A stretch of 64,000 bases of DNA from an uncultured Bacilli bacterium. Its GTDB lineage: Bacteria > Bacillota_I > Bacilli_A > RF39 > UBA660. The notes below the pieces were generated by a model, which saw only the letters and a program-made list of their open reading frames with translations, was not told the origin of the DNA and ran no database searches. Below, piece after piece: positions 9,675 through 16,788 of this stretch (position 1 is the first letter of the stretch; each line of letters starts with the position of its first letter). Location of the stretch: assembly GCA_934155645.1 (NCBI GenBank), contig CAKPHC010000006.1:1-64000 (forward strand). Direction: 5' to 3'. The position numbers and the translations under genes are program-made.

Positions 9675-10196
9675 ATGAAAACAGTTATATATGTAAATAA
9701 TTATAAAAAGAATTATCTTAAAGATTTAATATTAGGAATTATTTTAGTACTAGTATCTATATCAGGATTATTTATGAATTCTAAATTAATATTAAAGATA
9801 CTTATGTATTTAGTTCCATTCGGATTACTGTTGTATTCATTAAATATTTATAAAATGGCTTTTAATCTTAGAAAAACCGACCCTAAGCATTTTGTTATTT
9901 TTTTAATTCAAGCATTAATCCTTACTCTTTTAGCAATTTATGTGCTTATTTTCCCAATAAAGTCTCTTAGTTATATTATTATTGTTTTTGGAGTATTCTT
10001 AATAGTTAGTGGTATTAATCAAATGATGTTGACAAAGTCTTCTATGTTATCTTTTCCTTCATTTTTTATAGGTATTTTATGTTTATTGTTCTCTAATCAA
10101 ATAATTAATACTTTTTATACTTTGTTTTTAATTATTATATTGTGTGTAGGACTATCTAAAATATTTAATTACTTTTACTTTAGAAAATTAAAATAA
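9675..10196 (+). CDS. Six-helix membrane protein, DUF308/HdeD-like
   Basis: A 173-residue integral membrane protein with about six hydrophobic segments, arranged as pairs with G-x-x-L and P-x-x-x-L turns (LILGIILVLVSISGL; VLIFPIKSLSY; IIIVFGVFLIVSGI). This pattern resembles the DUF308/HdeD family, whose function is poorly known outside acid-stress HdeD. It starts at an ATG after GGTGG. It is a monocistronic unit convergent with the Xer recombinase gene and shares a two-way terminator with it. The family call is by hydropathy and pattern only. Confidence 0.6.
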   Translation: MKTVIYVNNYKKNYLKDLILGIILVLVSISGLFMNSKLILKILMYLVPFGLLLYSLNIYKMAFNLRKTDPKHFVIFLIQALILTLLAIYVLIFPIKSLSYIIIVFGVFLIVSGINQMMLTKSSMLSFPSFFIGILCLLFSNQIINTFYTLFLIIILCVGLSKIFNYFYFRKLK

Positions 10197-10222
10197 TAGG
10201 CTTAGTACCTATTATTTTTTTG
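10192..10222. terminator. Bidirectional terminator
   Basis: AATAATAGG and CCTATTATT form a 9-bp stem with a 7-base loop. A T run follows on the plus strand, and A/T-rich sequence (TTTTAATTTT) follows on the minus strand. It serves the convergent membrane-protein and Xer genes. Confidence 0.85.
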
Positions 10223-11099
10223 CTCTAGGATGAGTTTTAAAGTAAACTTCCTTAATTCTATCAGTTGTTACATGAGTATATATTGCAGTAGCAGATAATG
10301 ACGAATGACCAAGTAATTGTTGAACGCTTAATAGGTCACAGCCTTCATTTAATAAATGAGTTGCAAAGGAATGTCTAAGCATATGAGGAGATATATTTTT
10401 ATTAATAGATGTTTGTTCTATAATTTTGTCTAATATTAATCTTACTCCACGGTCAGAAAGTTTTGTATAGTTTTTGTTTAGAAACAGGTATTTACTGTCT
10501 TTTTTATTTAATTGTTTGTATCCATCGCGTAAGTATAATTCTAATATTTCGTTCGCATAATCGCCAAATTCAACGTATCTTTCTTTATTACCTTTACCTA
10601 GTATCTTTATTTCCCTACCTCTTATGTCATCGCATTTAATATTTATTAATTCGGATACTCGCACCCCTGTAGCATATAACATTTCTAGTATTAGGCGGTC
10701 CCTTTGACCAATTGGTGTTCTTAAATCAGGAACATTAAACATTTCTTCTAATTCGTTATAATTAAAGAATCTAGGTAGTTTTTTATCTTTTTTAGGTTGT
10801 TTTATTCCAACAAATGGATTGTTATCAACTATGCCATTATTAAGCAGATATTTATAAAAACTTCTTAATGCGCTTAATTTTCTACATACTGTAGCATTAT
10901 TATTTTTTCTTTCATTAAGCATAGATAAATAGGCACTTATGTCATCGTGTTTAACATTTAAAATGCTTTTATTATTTCTTTGAAAGTATAAAAAATATTC
11001 CCCTAAGTCACCTTTATAACTATCTATTGTTGCTGAAGAATAGTGTTTTTCATAGTTTAAATATTTGAAAAATTCGTCTAAATATTTTCCTTCTTTCAT
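10212..11099 (-). CDS. xerC: Tyrosine recombinase, XerC/XerD type
   Basis: A 295-residue site-specific recombinase of Xer size, expected to resolve chromosome dimers at dif. The N-terminal SAM-like core-binding domain occupies about residues 1-95. The catalytic domain carries the full set: R147 (TGVRVSE), K169 (GKGNKERY), H239 and R242 (PHMLRHSFATHLL), H265 (LLGHSSL) and nucleophile Y274 (AIYTHV). It begins at an ATG. It stands alone without phage or integron genes nearby, so a housekeeping role is more likely than an integrase role. XerC and XerD cannot be told apart from sequence by eye, so the symbol is provisional. Confidence 0.9.
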   Translation of the reverse strand: MKEGKYLDEFFKYLNYEKHYSSATIDSYKGDLGEYFLYFQRNNKSILNVKHDDISAYLSMLNERKNNNATVCRKLSALRSFYKYLLNNGIVDNNPFVGIKQPKKDKKLPRFFNYNELEEMFNVPDLRTPIGQRDRLILEMLYATGVRVSELINIKCDDIRGREIKILGKGNKERYVEFGDYANEILELYLRDGYKQLNKKDSKYLFLNKNYTKLSDRGVRLILDKIIEQTSINKNISPHMLRHSFATHLLNEGCDLLSVQQLLGHSSLSATAIYTHVTTDRIKEVYFKTHPRAKK

Positions 11100-11144
11100 A
11101 CCATCACCTTAAGTTAAATATACATATCAACAAAAATATAGTCA

Positions 11145-11170
11145 AGAAAAAAAGAACATTAATGTTCTTT
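11145..11170 (-). terminator. Terminator of the gene divergent from lexA
   Basis: A perfect 20-bp palindrome (AAAGAACATT/AATGTTCTTT) followed on the minus strand by a T run. It touches the stop codon of the unknown 269-residue gene and separates it from the Xer gene. Confidence 0.8.
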
Positions 11171-11978
11171 ATGATACTTTCCTGTCATCTAAAGTTTTTT
11201 GTTTAGCAAGTCCTAGAGTTGATACTCCTCTAAAGCTGTTATAATGATTAACTTTTAAATTTTCTCTTAAGTGACCTTTACTAAATCTTAAGTTAGTAAC
11301 TACTTTATGAGGCATTTTTCTATAGTTATATTCATTAATTAGCATTCTTAATTCACGAGAATAGAAATATAATTCATCGTTATCTAAGTTAAGCATATTT
11401 CTTTTCCATACTTCTAATGTATCTTCTACTAATAAACGCATTGGACCAAGTTTTTTATTTTTTAATCTATAATTTAAAACATCTTTAATAGATATATGAT
11501 ATTCACCATCTCTTGTTGTAACATTATATCCATTATCTTTAGCAATTTTATATTCGCTTATAGTCATTTTAATAGTTGGAGTTATTGTCTTTTCTAGATT
11601 TTTATTAAGTAGAAATGAAGTTAAAAATATTTGATTTTTACTATTTAAAAGTAATTTTCTTGCACGTTCTGTTTCAGACTTTATCTCTTCTAGGGAACTT
11701 GTTCTAGTTCTAATATCATCTTCATCATTATAAAGTATATCTAAATTTACTTTTTCTTCATTATTTTTTATATAGGATAACACTATTTTACTAGAGGCAC
11801 CTTCATGATGTAATTTATAAGGTCTTATTTTCTCACGATAAGTTTCATCACTCATTAAATCTTCTTCATTTAAATAGTTTTTAGTAATGGAATCTATGTA
11901 ACGAAGAGACCCACTTTCGATGGTACTAACCTTATCTTTAGCATCACTAAATTGTATACCTAAAATTGCAATTGACAT
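11169..11978 (-). CDS. Unknown 269-residue protein, divergent from lexA
   Basis: I do not recognise this protein. It is soluble, with no signal peptide or membrane segment. It opens with a beta-like stretch (MSIAILGIQF), is rich in Lys, Glu and Asn, and has a basic C-terminal third with scattered Tyr-Arg pairs. It starts at an ATG behind an excellent AGGAGGTG site. It is transcribed away from lexA, from a strong promoter that lies a few bases from the candidate LexA operators. In many Firmicutes the gene divergent from lexA is an SOS-induced division inhibitor (yneA), but this protein is not YneA-like: no LysM domain or membrane anchor is seen. SOS control is therefore a reasonable guess from position only. 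Confidence 0.7.
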   Translation of the reverse strand: MSIAILGIQFSDAKDKVSTIESGSLRYIDSITKNYLNEEDLMSDETYREKIRPYKLHHEGASSKIVLSYIKNNEEKVNLDILYNDEDDIRTRTSSLEEIKSETERARKLLLNSKNQIFLTSFLLNKNLEKTITPTIKMTISEYKIAKDNGYNVTTRDGEYHISIKDVLNYRLKNKKLGPMRLLVEDTLEVWKRNMLNLDNDELYFYSRELRMLINEYNYRKMPHKVVTNLRFSKGHLRENLKVNHYNSFRGVSTLGLAKQKTLDDRKVS

Positions 11979-12041
11979 TAAAGCACCTCCTGATTTTTAA
12001 CTAATAAAAATCTCTTTAAACCATGTCTCTCATAAGAGTAA

Positions 12042-12070
12042 ATAGTAACATTTTTATTAATTTTTGTCAA
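12042..12070 (-). promoter_or_regulatory. Divergent promoter of the unknown gene
   Basis: TTGACA, a 17-base spacer and TACTAT on the minus strand. The -35 box ends only 7 bases from the nearer candidate LexA operator, so LexA bound there could affect this promoter as well as its own. Confidence 0.75.
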
Positions 12071-12077
12071 CATTAAA

Positions 12078-12105
12078 CAACCGTTTGACATAAACAAACG
12101 TTTGT
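12078..12105. promoter_or_regulatory. Candidate LexA operator pair in the lexA promoter
   Basis: Two related dyads lie 17 bases apart centre to centre: an imperfect CAACCGTTTG at 12078-12087 and a perfect 12-bp palindrome ACAAACGTTTGT at 12094-12105. The first overlaps the lexA -35 box and the second fills the spacer up to the -10 box. Autoregulation is the rule for lexA. The sequence differs from the Bacillus SOS box (CGAAC-N4-GTTCG), so it may be a lineage-specific version. Binding is inferred. Confidence 0.65.
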
Positions 12106-12113
12106 GATATAAT
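12085..12113 (+). promoter_or_regulatory. lexA promoter
   Basis: A consensus TTGACA, a 17-base spacer and TATAAT with an extended TG at -10, 21 bases before the lexA start. Such a perfect promoter needs strong repression, which fits the dyads inside it. Confidence 0.85.
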
Positions 12114-12134
12114 TCTTAATATGGAGGACTAAAT

Positions 12135-12752
12135 ATGGAAAAGTTAACAAAAAGACAAAGTGATATTTTAAAAGCTGTTAAAAAGTTTATTGCTAGTCAT
12201 GGTTATCCACCTACTGTAAGAGAAATCGGTTCTATGTTAAATCTTAATTCACCTGCTACTACGCATTTTCATTTGAATAAACTTGAAGAGAAAGGTTATA
12301 TTAAGAAAAACGAATCAAAAAATCGTGCATTAGAGTTATTGGTACCTAATGAATATACTTTAAAAAACGATGCTACTACTAGTGTTGCTCTATTAGGTCA
12401 AATAACAGCTGGTAACCCAATCGAAGCTATTGAGACACCTGATGAATATTTTGATATTCCTACTAATTTAATTCCTAGTAACAAAGAGGTTTTTGCTCTT
12501 CATGTTCAAGGAACTTCAATGATAAATAAAGGAATATATAATAACGATATTGTTTTAATTGAAAGAGATAATAGTGCTAATAATGGTGATATTGTTGCAG
12601 CAATGACTGATGAAAACGAAGTAACTTTAAAAACTTTCTATAAGGAAAAAGATCATATAAGATTACAACCTGAAAACGATACAATGGCTCCTATTATATT
12701 AGATAATGTTACTATCTTAGGAAAAGCTGTTGGATTATATCGTAGATTTTAA
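12135..12752 (+). CDS. lexA: LexA SOS repressor
   Basis: A 205-residue repressor of the DNA-damage response that cleaves itself when RecA is activated. An N-terminal winged helix (about residues 1-70) includes the recognition-helix region SPATTHFHLNKLEEKGYI. The cleavage bond is Ala92-Gly93 in ITAGNP. The serine/lysine dyad is Ser128 (QGTSM) and Lys166 (VTLKTF). Length and layout are normal. It begins at an ATG after GGAGG. It faces an unknown gene across a shared regulatory region with candidate LexA sites, and runs into a terminator shared with tcdA. Confidence 0.97.
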   Translation: MEKLTKRQSDILKAVKKFIASHGYPPTVREIGSMLNLNSPATTHFHLNKLEEKGYIKKNESKNRALELLVPNEYTLKNDATTSVALLGQITAGNPIEAIETPDEYFDIPTNLIPSNKEVFALHVQGTSMINKGIYNNDIVLIERDNSANNGDIVAAMTDENEVTLKTFYKEKDHIRLQPENDTMAPIILDNVTILGKAVGLYRRF

Positions 12753-12777
12753 AAAGAGAATCAATTCTCTTTTTTTG
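12751..12777. terminator. Bidirectional terminator between lexA and tcdA
   Basis: AAAAAGAGAA and TTCTCTTTTT pair around a 4-base loop, with A/T tracts on both sides. The tcdA TGA stop lies in the loop. Confidence 0.85.
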
Positions 12778-13447
12778 TTATTATGTCATTAATAATATAG
12801 CTAGTTATAATTAATCCGGCACTTGAAGGAACAAAGCTGTTAGAACTAACTACATTACCTACTTTTTTCGGTACTTCTGTAGAACAAAGTACCGTTATTT
12901 TTTTGTTTATTTTTTTATCTTTAACATATTTTCTTAGTATTCTTGCGACTGGATCATTATTTGTTTTTCTAATATCTGTTATTTCTAATTTGGTTGGATC
13001 TAATTTATTACCAGTTCCCATTGAACTAATTAGTTTTACATTTCTACTTAATGAATAATCTATAATAGCCTTTTTAGCAGGCATACTGTCACAAGCATCA
13101 ACTATATAATCTATTTTATATTTATCAAATATGTCGTTTATATTATCTGGTGTTATAAAGGTATCATATTTAACTACGTTAATATTAGGATTTATATCTA
13201 GAAGCATTTGTTCTAAAGCATCAACTTTTTTCTTACCAATAGTTGAGTGATAAGCAATTATCTGACGATTAATATTAGAAATATCTACTTTATCATAATC
13301 GATTATTATAAGATTTTCTACACCACTTCTAGCTAATGAAGTAACAGCATAACCTCCTACTCCACCTACTCCTACTATTAAAACAGTTTTTCCTTTAATT
13401 TCATTTAAATTATCTTCACCAATTAATAACTTTAATCTTTCAAACAT
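12761..13447 (-). CDS. tcdA: tRNA threonylcarbamoyladenosine dehydratase (TcdA/YrvM)
   Basis: A 228-residue E1-like enzyme of the ThiF/MoeB fold that cyclises t6A37 in tRNA to ct6A using ATP. The Rossmann motif VLIVGVGGVGGYAVTSLARSG covers about residues 22-42, followed by the conserved DYDKVDISNINRQ nucleotide-binding segment. The late N-N-D-P-V-A-R-I-L-R and the cysteine in VLCSTE are also typical. The start is an ATG after GAGGT. The gene ends in TGA, which supports the standard genetic code. It follows the 6S RNA gene closely, in the same order as yrvM and the 6S RNA gene in Bacillus. Confidence 0.93.
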   Translation of the reverse strand: MFERLKLLIGEDNLNEIKGKTVLIVGVGGVGGYAVTSLARSGVENLIIIDYDKVDISNINRQIIAYHSTIGKKKVDALEQMLLDINPNINVVKYDTFITPDNINDIFDKYKIDYIVDACDSMPAKKAIIDYSLSRNVKLISSMGTGNKLDPTKLEITDIRKTNNDPVARILRKYVKDKKINKKITVLCSTEVPKKVGNVVSSNSFVPSSAGLIITSYIINDIITKKEN

Positions 13448-13461
13448 ATTTTACCTCACAA

Positions 13462-13634
13462 ATAAAAACGCCTAGAAGTTCAACTGCTAACGATAAAAAC
13501 CCGCTTTTTGCAGGTGGGTGTCCATATCTACCCTTTAGGATTCCTAATTAAAGGCATTCAACACCGGGTAGAGCTCCGAACTCCCTTATCATCGCTTAGT
13601 CGGTTTTATATAAAAACAGCCGATTCTTCTAGAC
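13462..13634 (-). ncRNA. ssrS: 6S RNA
   Basis: The roughly 170-base transcript folds end to end as a rod. The 5' GUCUAGAAG pairs with 3' CUUCUAGGC, then UCGGCUG with CAGUUGA, then CUAAGCGAU with AUCGUUAG, leaving asymmetric bulges and a large inner region. A U-rich tail follows the closing helix. It has its own extended -10 promoter starting at the first base of the rod. In Bacillus the 6S-1 gene lies beside yrvM (tcdA) near aspS-hisS, exactly as here. 6S RNA binds sigma-A RNA polymerase by mimicking open promoter DNA. The call rests on fold and synteny, as I cannot score it against the covariance model. Confidence 0.8.
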
Positions 13635-13640
13635 AATATT

Positions 13641-13670
13641 ATTATATCATAACTCTATTTTTTTATACAA
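13641..13670 (-). promoter_or_regulatory. Promoter of the 6S RNA
   Basis: TTGTAT, an 18-base spacer and TATAAT with a TG two bases upstream (extended -10) on the minus strand. Initiation would fall near 13634, the first base of the terminal helix. Confidence 0.75.
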
Positions 13671-13699
13671 CAGAGATTGATTAATTTGACACTTGTATA

Positions 13700-13729
13700 C
13701 AAAAAAAGAAATGACCTAAATCATTTCTT
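13700..13729 (-). terminator. Terminator of the SipW operon
   Basis: AAGAAATGA and TCATTTCTT form a 9-bp stem with a 6-base loop, then a run of T on the minus strand. It ends the operon running from 16700 to 13738. Confidence 0.85.
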
Positions 13730-13737
13730 AAATTCTA

Positions 13738-15000
13738 TTAAAGTCTTTCTTGTTCACCATTCATTCTATATTTAAAGATTTGATTTTGGTTAACAATATA
13801 GAATACATTATGAGTTAAATCTTCATCTTTAGCTCTTTCACACATAATTGGTAAATGTAATTCTTTTTGAACATCCAACATATCTTTGAAAGTTTTAACT
13901 TCGATAACTGCTGCATTTTTAACTTCTGGTAATTCTTCAATTTCAATTATTACTTGATTGTAATCTCTCATAATCTTGTTGAACTTAATTAATAAGCTGT
14001 GTTCTTCAGTCATTTTTCTTAATCCTTTTAATAGATAAATTGTTGCTGCTAAAGATCCTAAGAATATTACTACACTGATTCCTAATAATACATAGTTTTT
14101 ACTTGCTGCAATTTCTTGAGTGTTTACTAAGTTTTTAGAATTTGTACCATCATCACTAGTAGTAATTAAAACTGTTGCTACAGATAATGGAATTTTAACA
14201 CTTACTGAACTTGCTTCTTTTAATGCTGTGCCTTCTACATCACTATTAGCATCTACTGTTAAGGTAATAGTTAATGCAGCATCCATAGGAATACCTGCTT
14301 TTAATTTATATTGATTTACTAAATCGTTATAAATCTTATAATCAACTACTACTTTTTCTTGAACATTGTAACCAGTAGTAGACACTTCAGTCATATTCTT
14401 TGGTTCAACAAAGACATAATTTTTTGTCCAAATCTTACCACCACTATTTTCTTTACCATTATCACTTGCTGTTGCTGTAATAGCACCTGTAATACGATAG
14501 CTATAATTCATATCGATTTGCTTATTAGCAGATAAATAACTAGAAAAGTCTACTTCAATATCCTTAATAAATGTTACTGGAACTAATTCACCTTTTCCTA
14601 AAGTAGTTGTTTCATAGAAGTTGTTTTCTACTAGGTTTACTTTATAGTCAGCTGAGTTTGTAACATTATAAGCAAGTACTTGACTTTCTGTTTTTTGAGC
14701 TGGGACAAAACTTTTAGCACCAGTTACTAGTGATAATGCTAGCAATACTCCTGATACAACTAGTCCAGCAATTTTTAAGAAATCTTTAGGCAAGTTATTC
14801 TTAAACTGTTTTTCCCCGTTTTGTTCTTTTTTCTCTTTCATATTCGACTCTTCTTTCTTACTTCTAATTGGTTCTTGATAATGGTTGTCATCTTCTTCTA
14901 TTGGAGTAAAGTCTCCATCTTTGAAGGTATGATCATTTACCGAAAAATTATTGAACAAATCATCTTGATTGTCAAATTCATTATTTAATTCATCTTTCAC
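13738..15000 (-). CDS. DUF5305-type membrane protein of the SipW operon
   Basis: A 420-residue protein with an acidic, Asp/Asn-rich cytoplasmic N-terminus (residues 1-70), a membrane helix near 76-96, a beta-rich external domain (about 105-300) and a second helix near 305-328. A cytoplasmic tail follows, with mixed-charge helix and strand content. The start of the external part (YKVNLVENNFYETTTLGKG) resembles the DUF5305 family, which is often encoded beside SipW-type peptidases and TasA-like proteins. The start is a GTG after GGGTGGTGG. It is last in a three-gene operon, 13 bases after the signal peptidase gene. A role in handling or anchoring the exported proteins is inferred from context. 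Confidence 0.75.
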   Translation of the reverse strand: MKDELNNEFDNQDDLFNNFSVNDHTFKDGDFTPIEEDDNHYQEPIRSKKEESNMKEKKEQNGEKQFKNNLPKDFLKIAGLVVSGVLLALSLVTGAKSFVPAQKTESQVLAYNVTNSADYKVNLVENNFYETTTLGKGELVPVTFIKDIEVDFSSYLSANKQIDMNYSYRITGAITATASDNGKENSGGKIWTKNYVFVEPKNMTEVSTTGYNVQEKVVVDYKIYNDLVNQYKLKAGIPMDAALTITLTVDANSDVEGTALKEASSVSVKIPLSVATVLITTSDDGTNSKNLVNTQEIAASKNYVLLGISVVIFLGSLAATIYLLKGLRKMTEEHSLLIKFNKIMRDYNQVIIEIEELPEVKNAAVIEVKTFKDMLDVQKELHLPIMCERAKDEDLTHNVFYIVNQNQIFKYRMNGEQERL

Positions 15001-15013
15001 TTTGCCACCACCC

Positions 15014-16165
15014 TTATCTTAATGCTTCACTTAACCATACTGAAGGGAAACCAACATATTTTACATGGCATCGGTATTTACCTTGTATTTGTTCAGGTTT
15101 TACCTTCTTACTATCTGGTGCATTGTTATTATCACCTTTGGTAGTAAATAATAATGCGCCATCTTGGTCTTTTTCTATTTTATAAATTCTATGTATTACA
15201 TAATAGTTTTCAGTTAAAAATTTGATTATATCTCCTTCTTTTAATTTGTCGATATCTTTTTGTTCAACCTTTTCTACAATAATCATGTCTCCTCTTGCAA
15301 ATACAGGAAGCATACTGTCACTGACTACTGCTACTGGTTGATACTTGAAGAATCCTACAACAAATCCAACTACTACAAATACCATAATTAAAATAGGAAC
15401 GTAAGTTATGGGTCGGCTTTTCTTTTCTTCTTGCCAACTCATTTTTCTCTCTAGCTTAGCTTGAGAATAGTTAACTAATATATATAGTATTATTGGTACT
15501 AATATTCCAAATAATCCTGTATAAAACCAGTTAACATTTGGTAATATTGGTAAATATATTGATACCGCTGTTGTAAGCATTCTATATACTATTGGTGGCT
15601 TACAACTACTAATATATGCTAAATAAGTAAATACAAAGTTTCTAGCAATCAATGGAATTATATCTGAACATAAGAATTTAAATCCTATCTCAGCATTTCT
15701 AAAATCATTAGATAAACTATTAAAGTTAATACTAATTAATATAAATATTAATGTAATAAAAACCATATATTTGTTTTTACCATTGCTATAACTAACAAAA
15801 ATTTGTCTTATATACTCCTGGAATATAATAATCGGCATAAACATAATCGTGTTATTGATTATTCCTTTAGGTGTCATTGAATACGCGTTATATTGATATC
15901 CTAAGAATAGACCTAATATGAAATAAAACATCAAGTACGCTACCACAACAATGAAAGTTGTCTGAACTTTATCATATTGATCCAAGTATCTGTTGTAGTC
16001 ACCTTTTGTAAATAATAATCCTAGTAAGAATAAGGCACCCCATATTCCAACATTTAACTCATTACTAATAGCTAGATTACTATTATTTACGGATATTATT
16101 CTTATAGCTATATAAGCGATGACAAGCAAATACAAAAATACTATTTTTTTATTCATTGCTCTCAT
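15014..16165 (-). CDS. sipW: SipW-type (ER-type) signal peptidase I
   Basis: A 383-residue membrane peptidase. The N-terminal 270 residues hold about seven hydrophobic helices, unusually many for this enzyme. The catalytic domain follows: Ser284 in VSDSMLPVF, His325 in YYVIHRIY and Asp345 in TKGDNNNAPD. The Ser-His pair (rather than Ser-Lys) marks the archaeal/ER-type class to which Bacillus SipW belongs; SipW processes TasA and TapA. The gene sits directly between a TasA-like protein and a DUF5305 protein, which strongly supports a dedicated role in maturing such substrates. The start is an ATG after AGGGGAT. Confidence 0.92.
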   Translation of the reverse strand: MRAMNKKIVFLYLLVIAYIAIRIISVNNSNLAISNELNVGIWGALFLLGLLFTKGDYNRYLDQYDKVQTTFIVVVAYLMFYFILGLFLGYQYNAYSMTPKGIINNTIMFMPIIIFQEYIRQIFVSYSNGKNKYMVFITLIFILISINFNSLSNDFRNAEIGFKFLCSDIIPLIARNFVFTYLAYISSCKPPIVYRMLTTAVSIYLPILPNVNWFYTGLFGILVPIILYILVNYSQAKLERKMSWQEEKKSRPITYVPILIMVFVVVGFVVGFFKYQPVAVVSDSMLPVFARGDMIIVEKVEQKDIDKLKEGDIIKFLTENYYVIHRIYKIEKDQDGALLFTTKGDNNNAPDSKKVKPEQIQGKYRCHVKYVGFPSVWLSEALR

Positions 16166-16196
16166 AATAACTATCCCCTATTTATCTTTTTATTCA

Positions 16197-16700
16197 TTAT
16201 ACATTTTGCACGTAGTTAAAGTAAATCATAGAGCTACTTTCAACTGTACCACTGATTTCTCCCGCATTAGGATTGATATATACTTTTACTCTTACATCAG
16301 TAGATTGTCCAGCTTTTAATATATCGCCTGCGTTTGTTCCTAATACTTCATACACAATAGTATCTCCACCAGTTACATATTTATTAATACTACTAAGTTT
16401 AGCATCAAGTTTACCATCATTTTTGATAGTAACTATGTACTCAATACTGTCATTAATATCAGTTAAGGCAGCATCAAATGAAGCAGTAACACTAGTGTAA
16501 GTAGGAACTGATAGACTAGATGCATTACCAGTCTTACTACCTTCTCTTATTCCTGCTATTTCAACCTTCCATGATGCTATAACACTGGCATTACCATTGA
16601 TTCTTAATTGTTGATATAAATTTGCATATGCTACACTCATAATTAAAATAGTAACAATTAATACACCAATTACGATTTTCTTAATTTTACTGCCGTCCAT
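16197..16700 (-). CDS. TasA/camelysin-like exported protein
   Basis: A 168-residue exported protein. Its N-terminus has Lys residues, a hydrophobic run (IVIGVLIVTILIMSVAYA) and then NLYQQLRINGNASVIASWKV, the pattern of SipW substrates (TasA, CalY). The rest is one beta-sandwich domain of about 130 residues ending in YFNYVQNV. I chose the ATG at 16700, which has GGGTGA upstream; a longer reading to 16766 runs into the aspS terminator. It is first in the operon, with the peptidase 31 bases downstream. TasA-like proteins form extracellular fibres; fibre formation here is inferred. Confidence 0.85.
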   Translation of the reverse strand: MDGSKIKKIVIGVLIVTILIMSVAYANLYQQLRINGNASVIASWKVEIAGIREGSKTGNASSLSVPTYTSVTASFDAALTDINDSIEYIVTIKNDGKLDAKLSSINKYVTGGDTIVYEVLGTNAGDILKAGQSTDVRVKVYINPNAGEISGTVESSSMIYFNYVQNV

Positions 16701-16745
16701 TATTATCACCCGGTATCTTTCTATTATATACATGTTTATTGTATC

Positions 16746-16776
16746 AAAAAAAGTTGTCATAAACAACCTCTTTTTT
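16746..16776 (-). terminator. Terminator of hisS-aspS
   Basis: GTTGT and ACAAC, extended by G-U and A-U pairs, form an 11-bp stem with a T run after it on the minus strand. It separates the synthetase operon from the SipW operon. Confidence 0.75.
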
Positions 16777-16788
16777 TTATTTTTTAAA

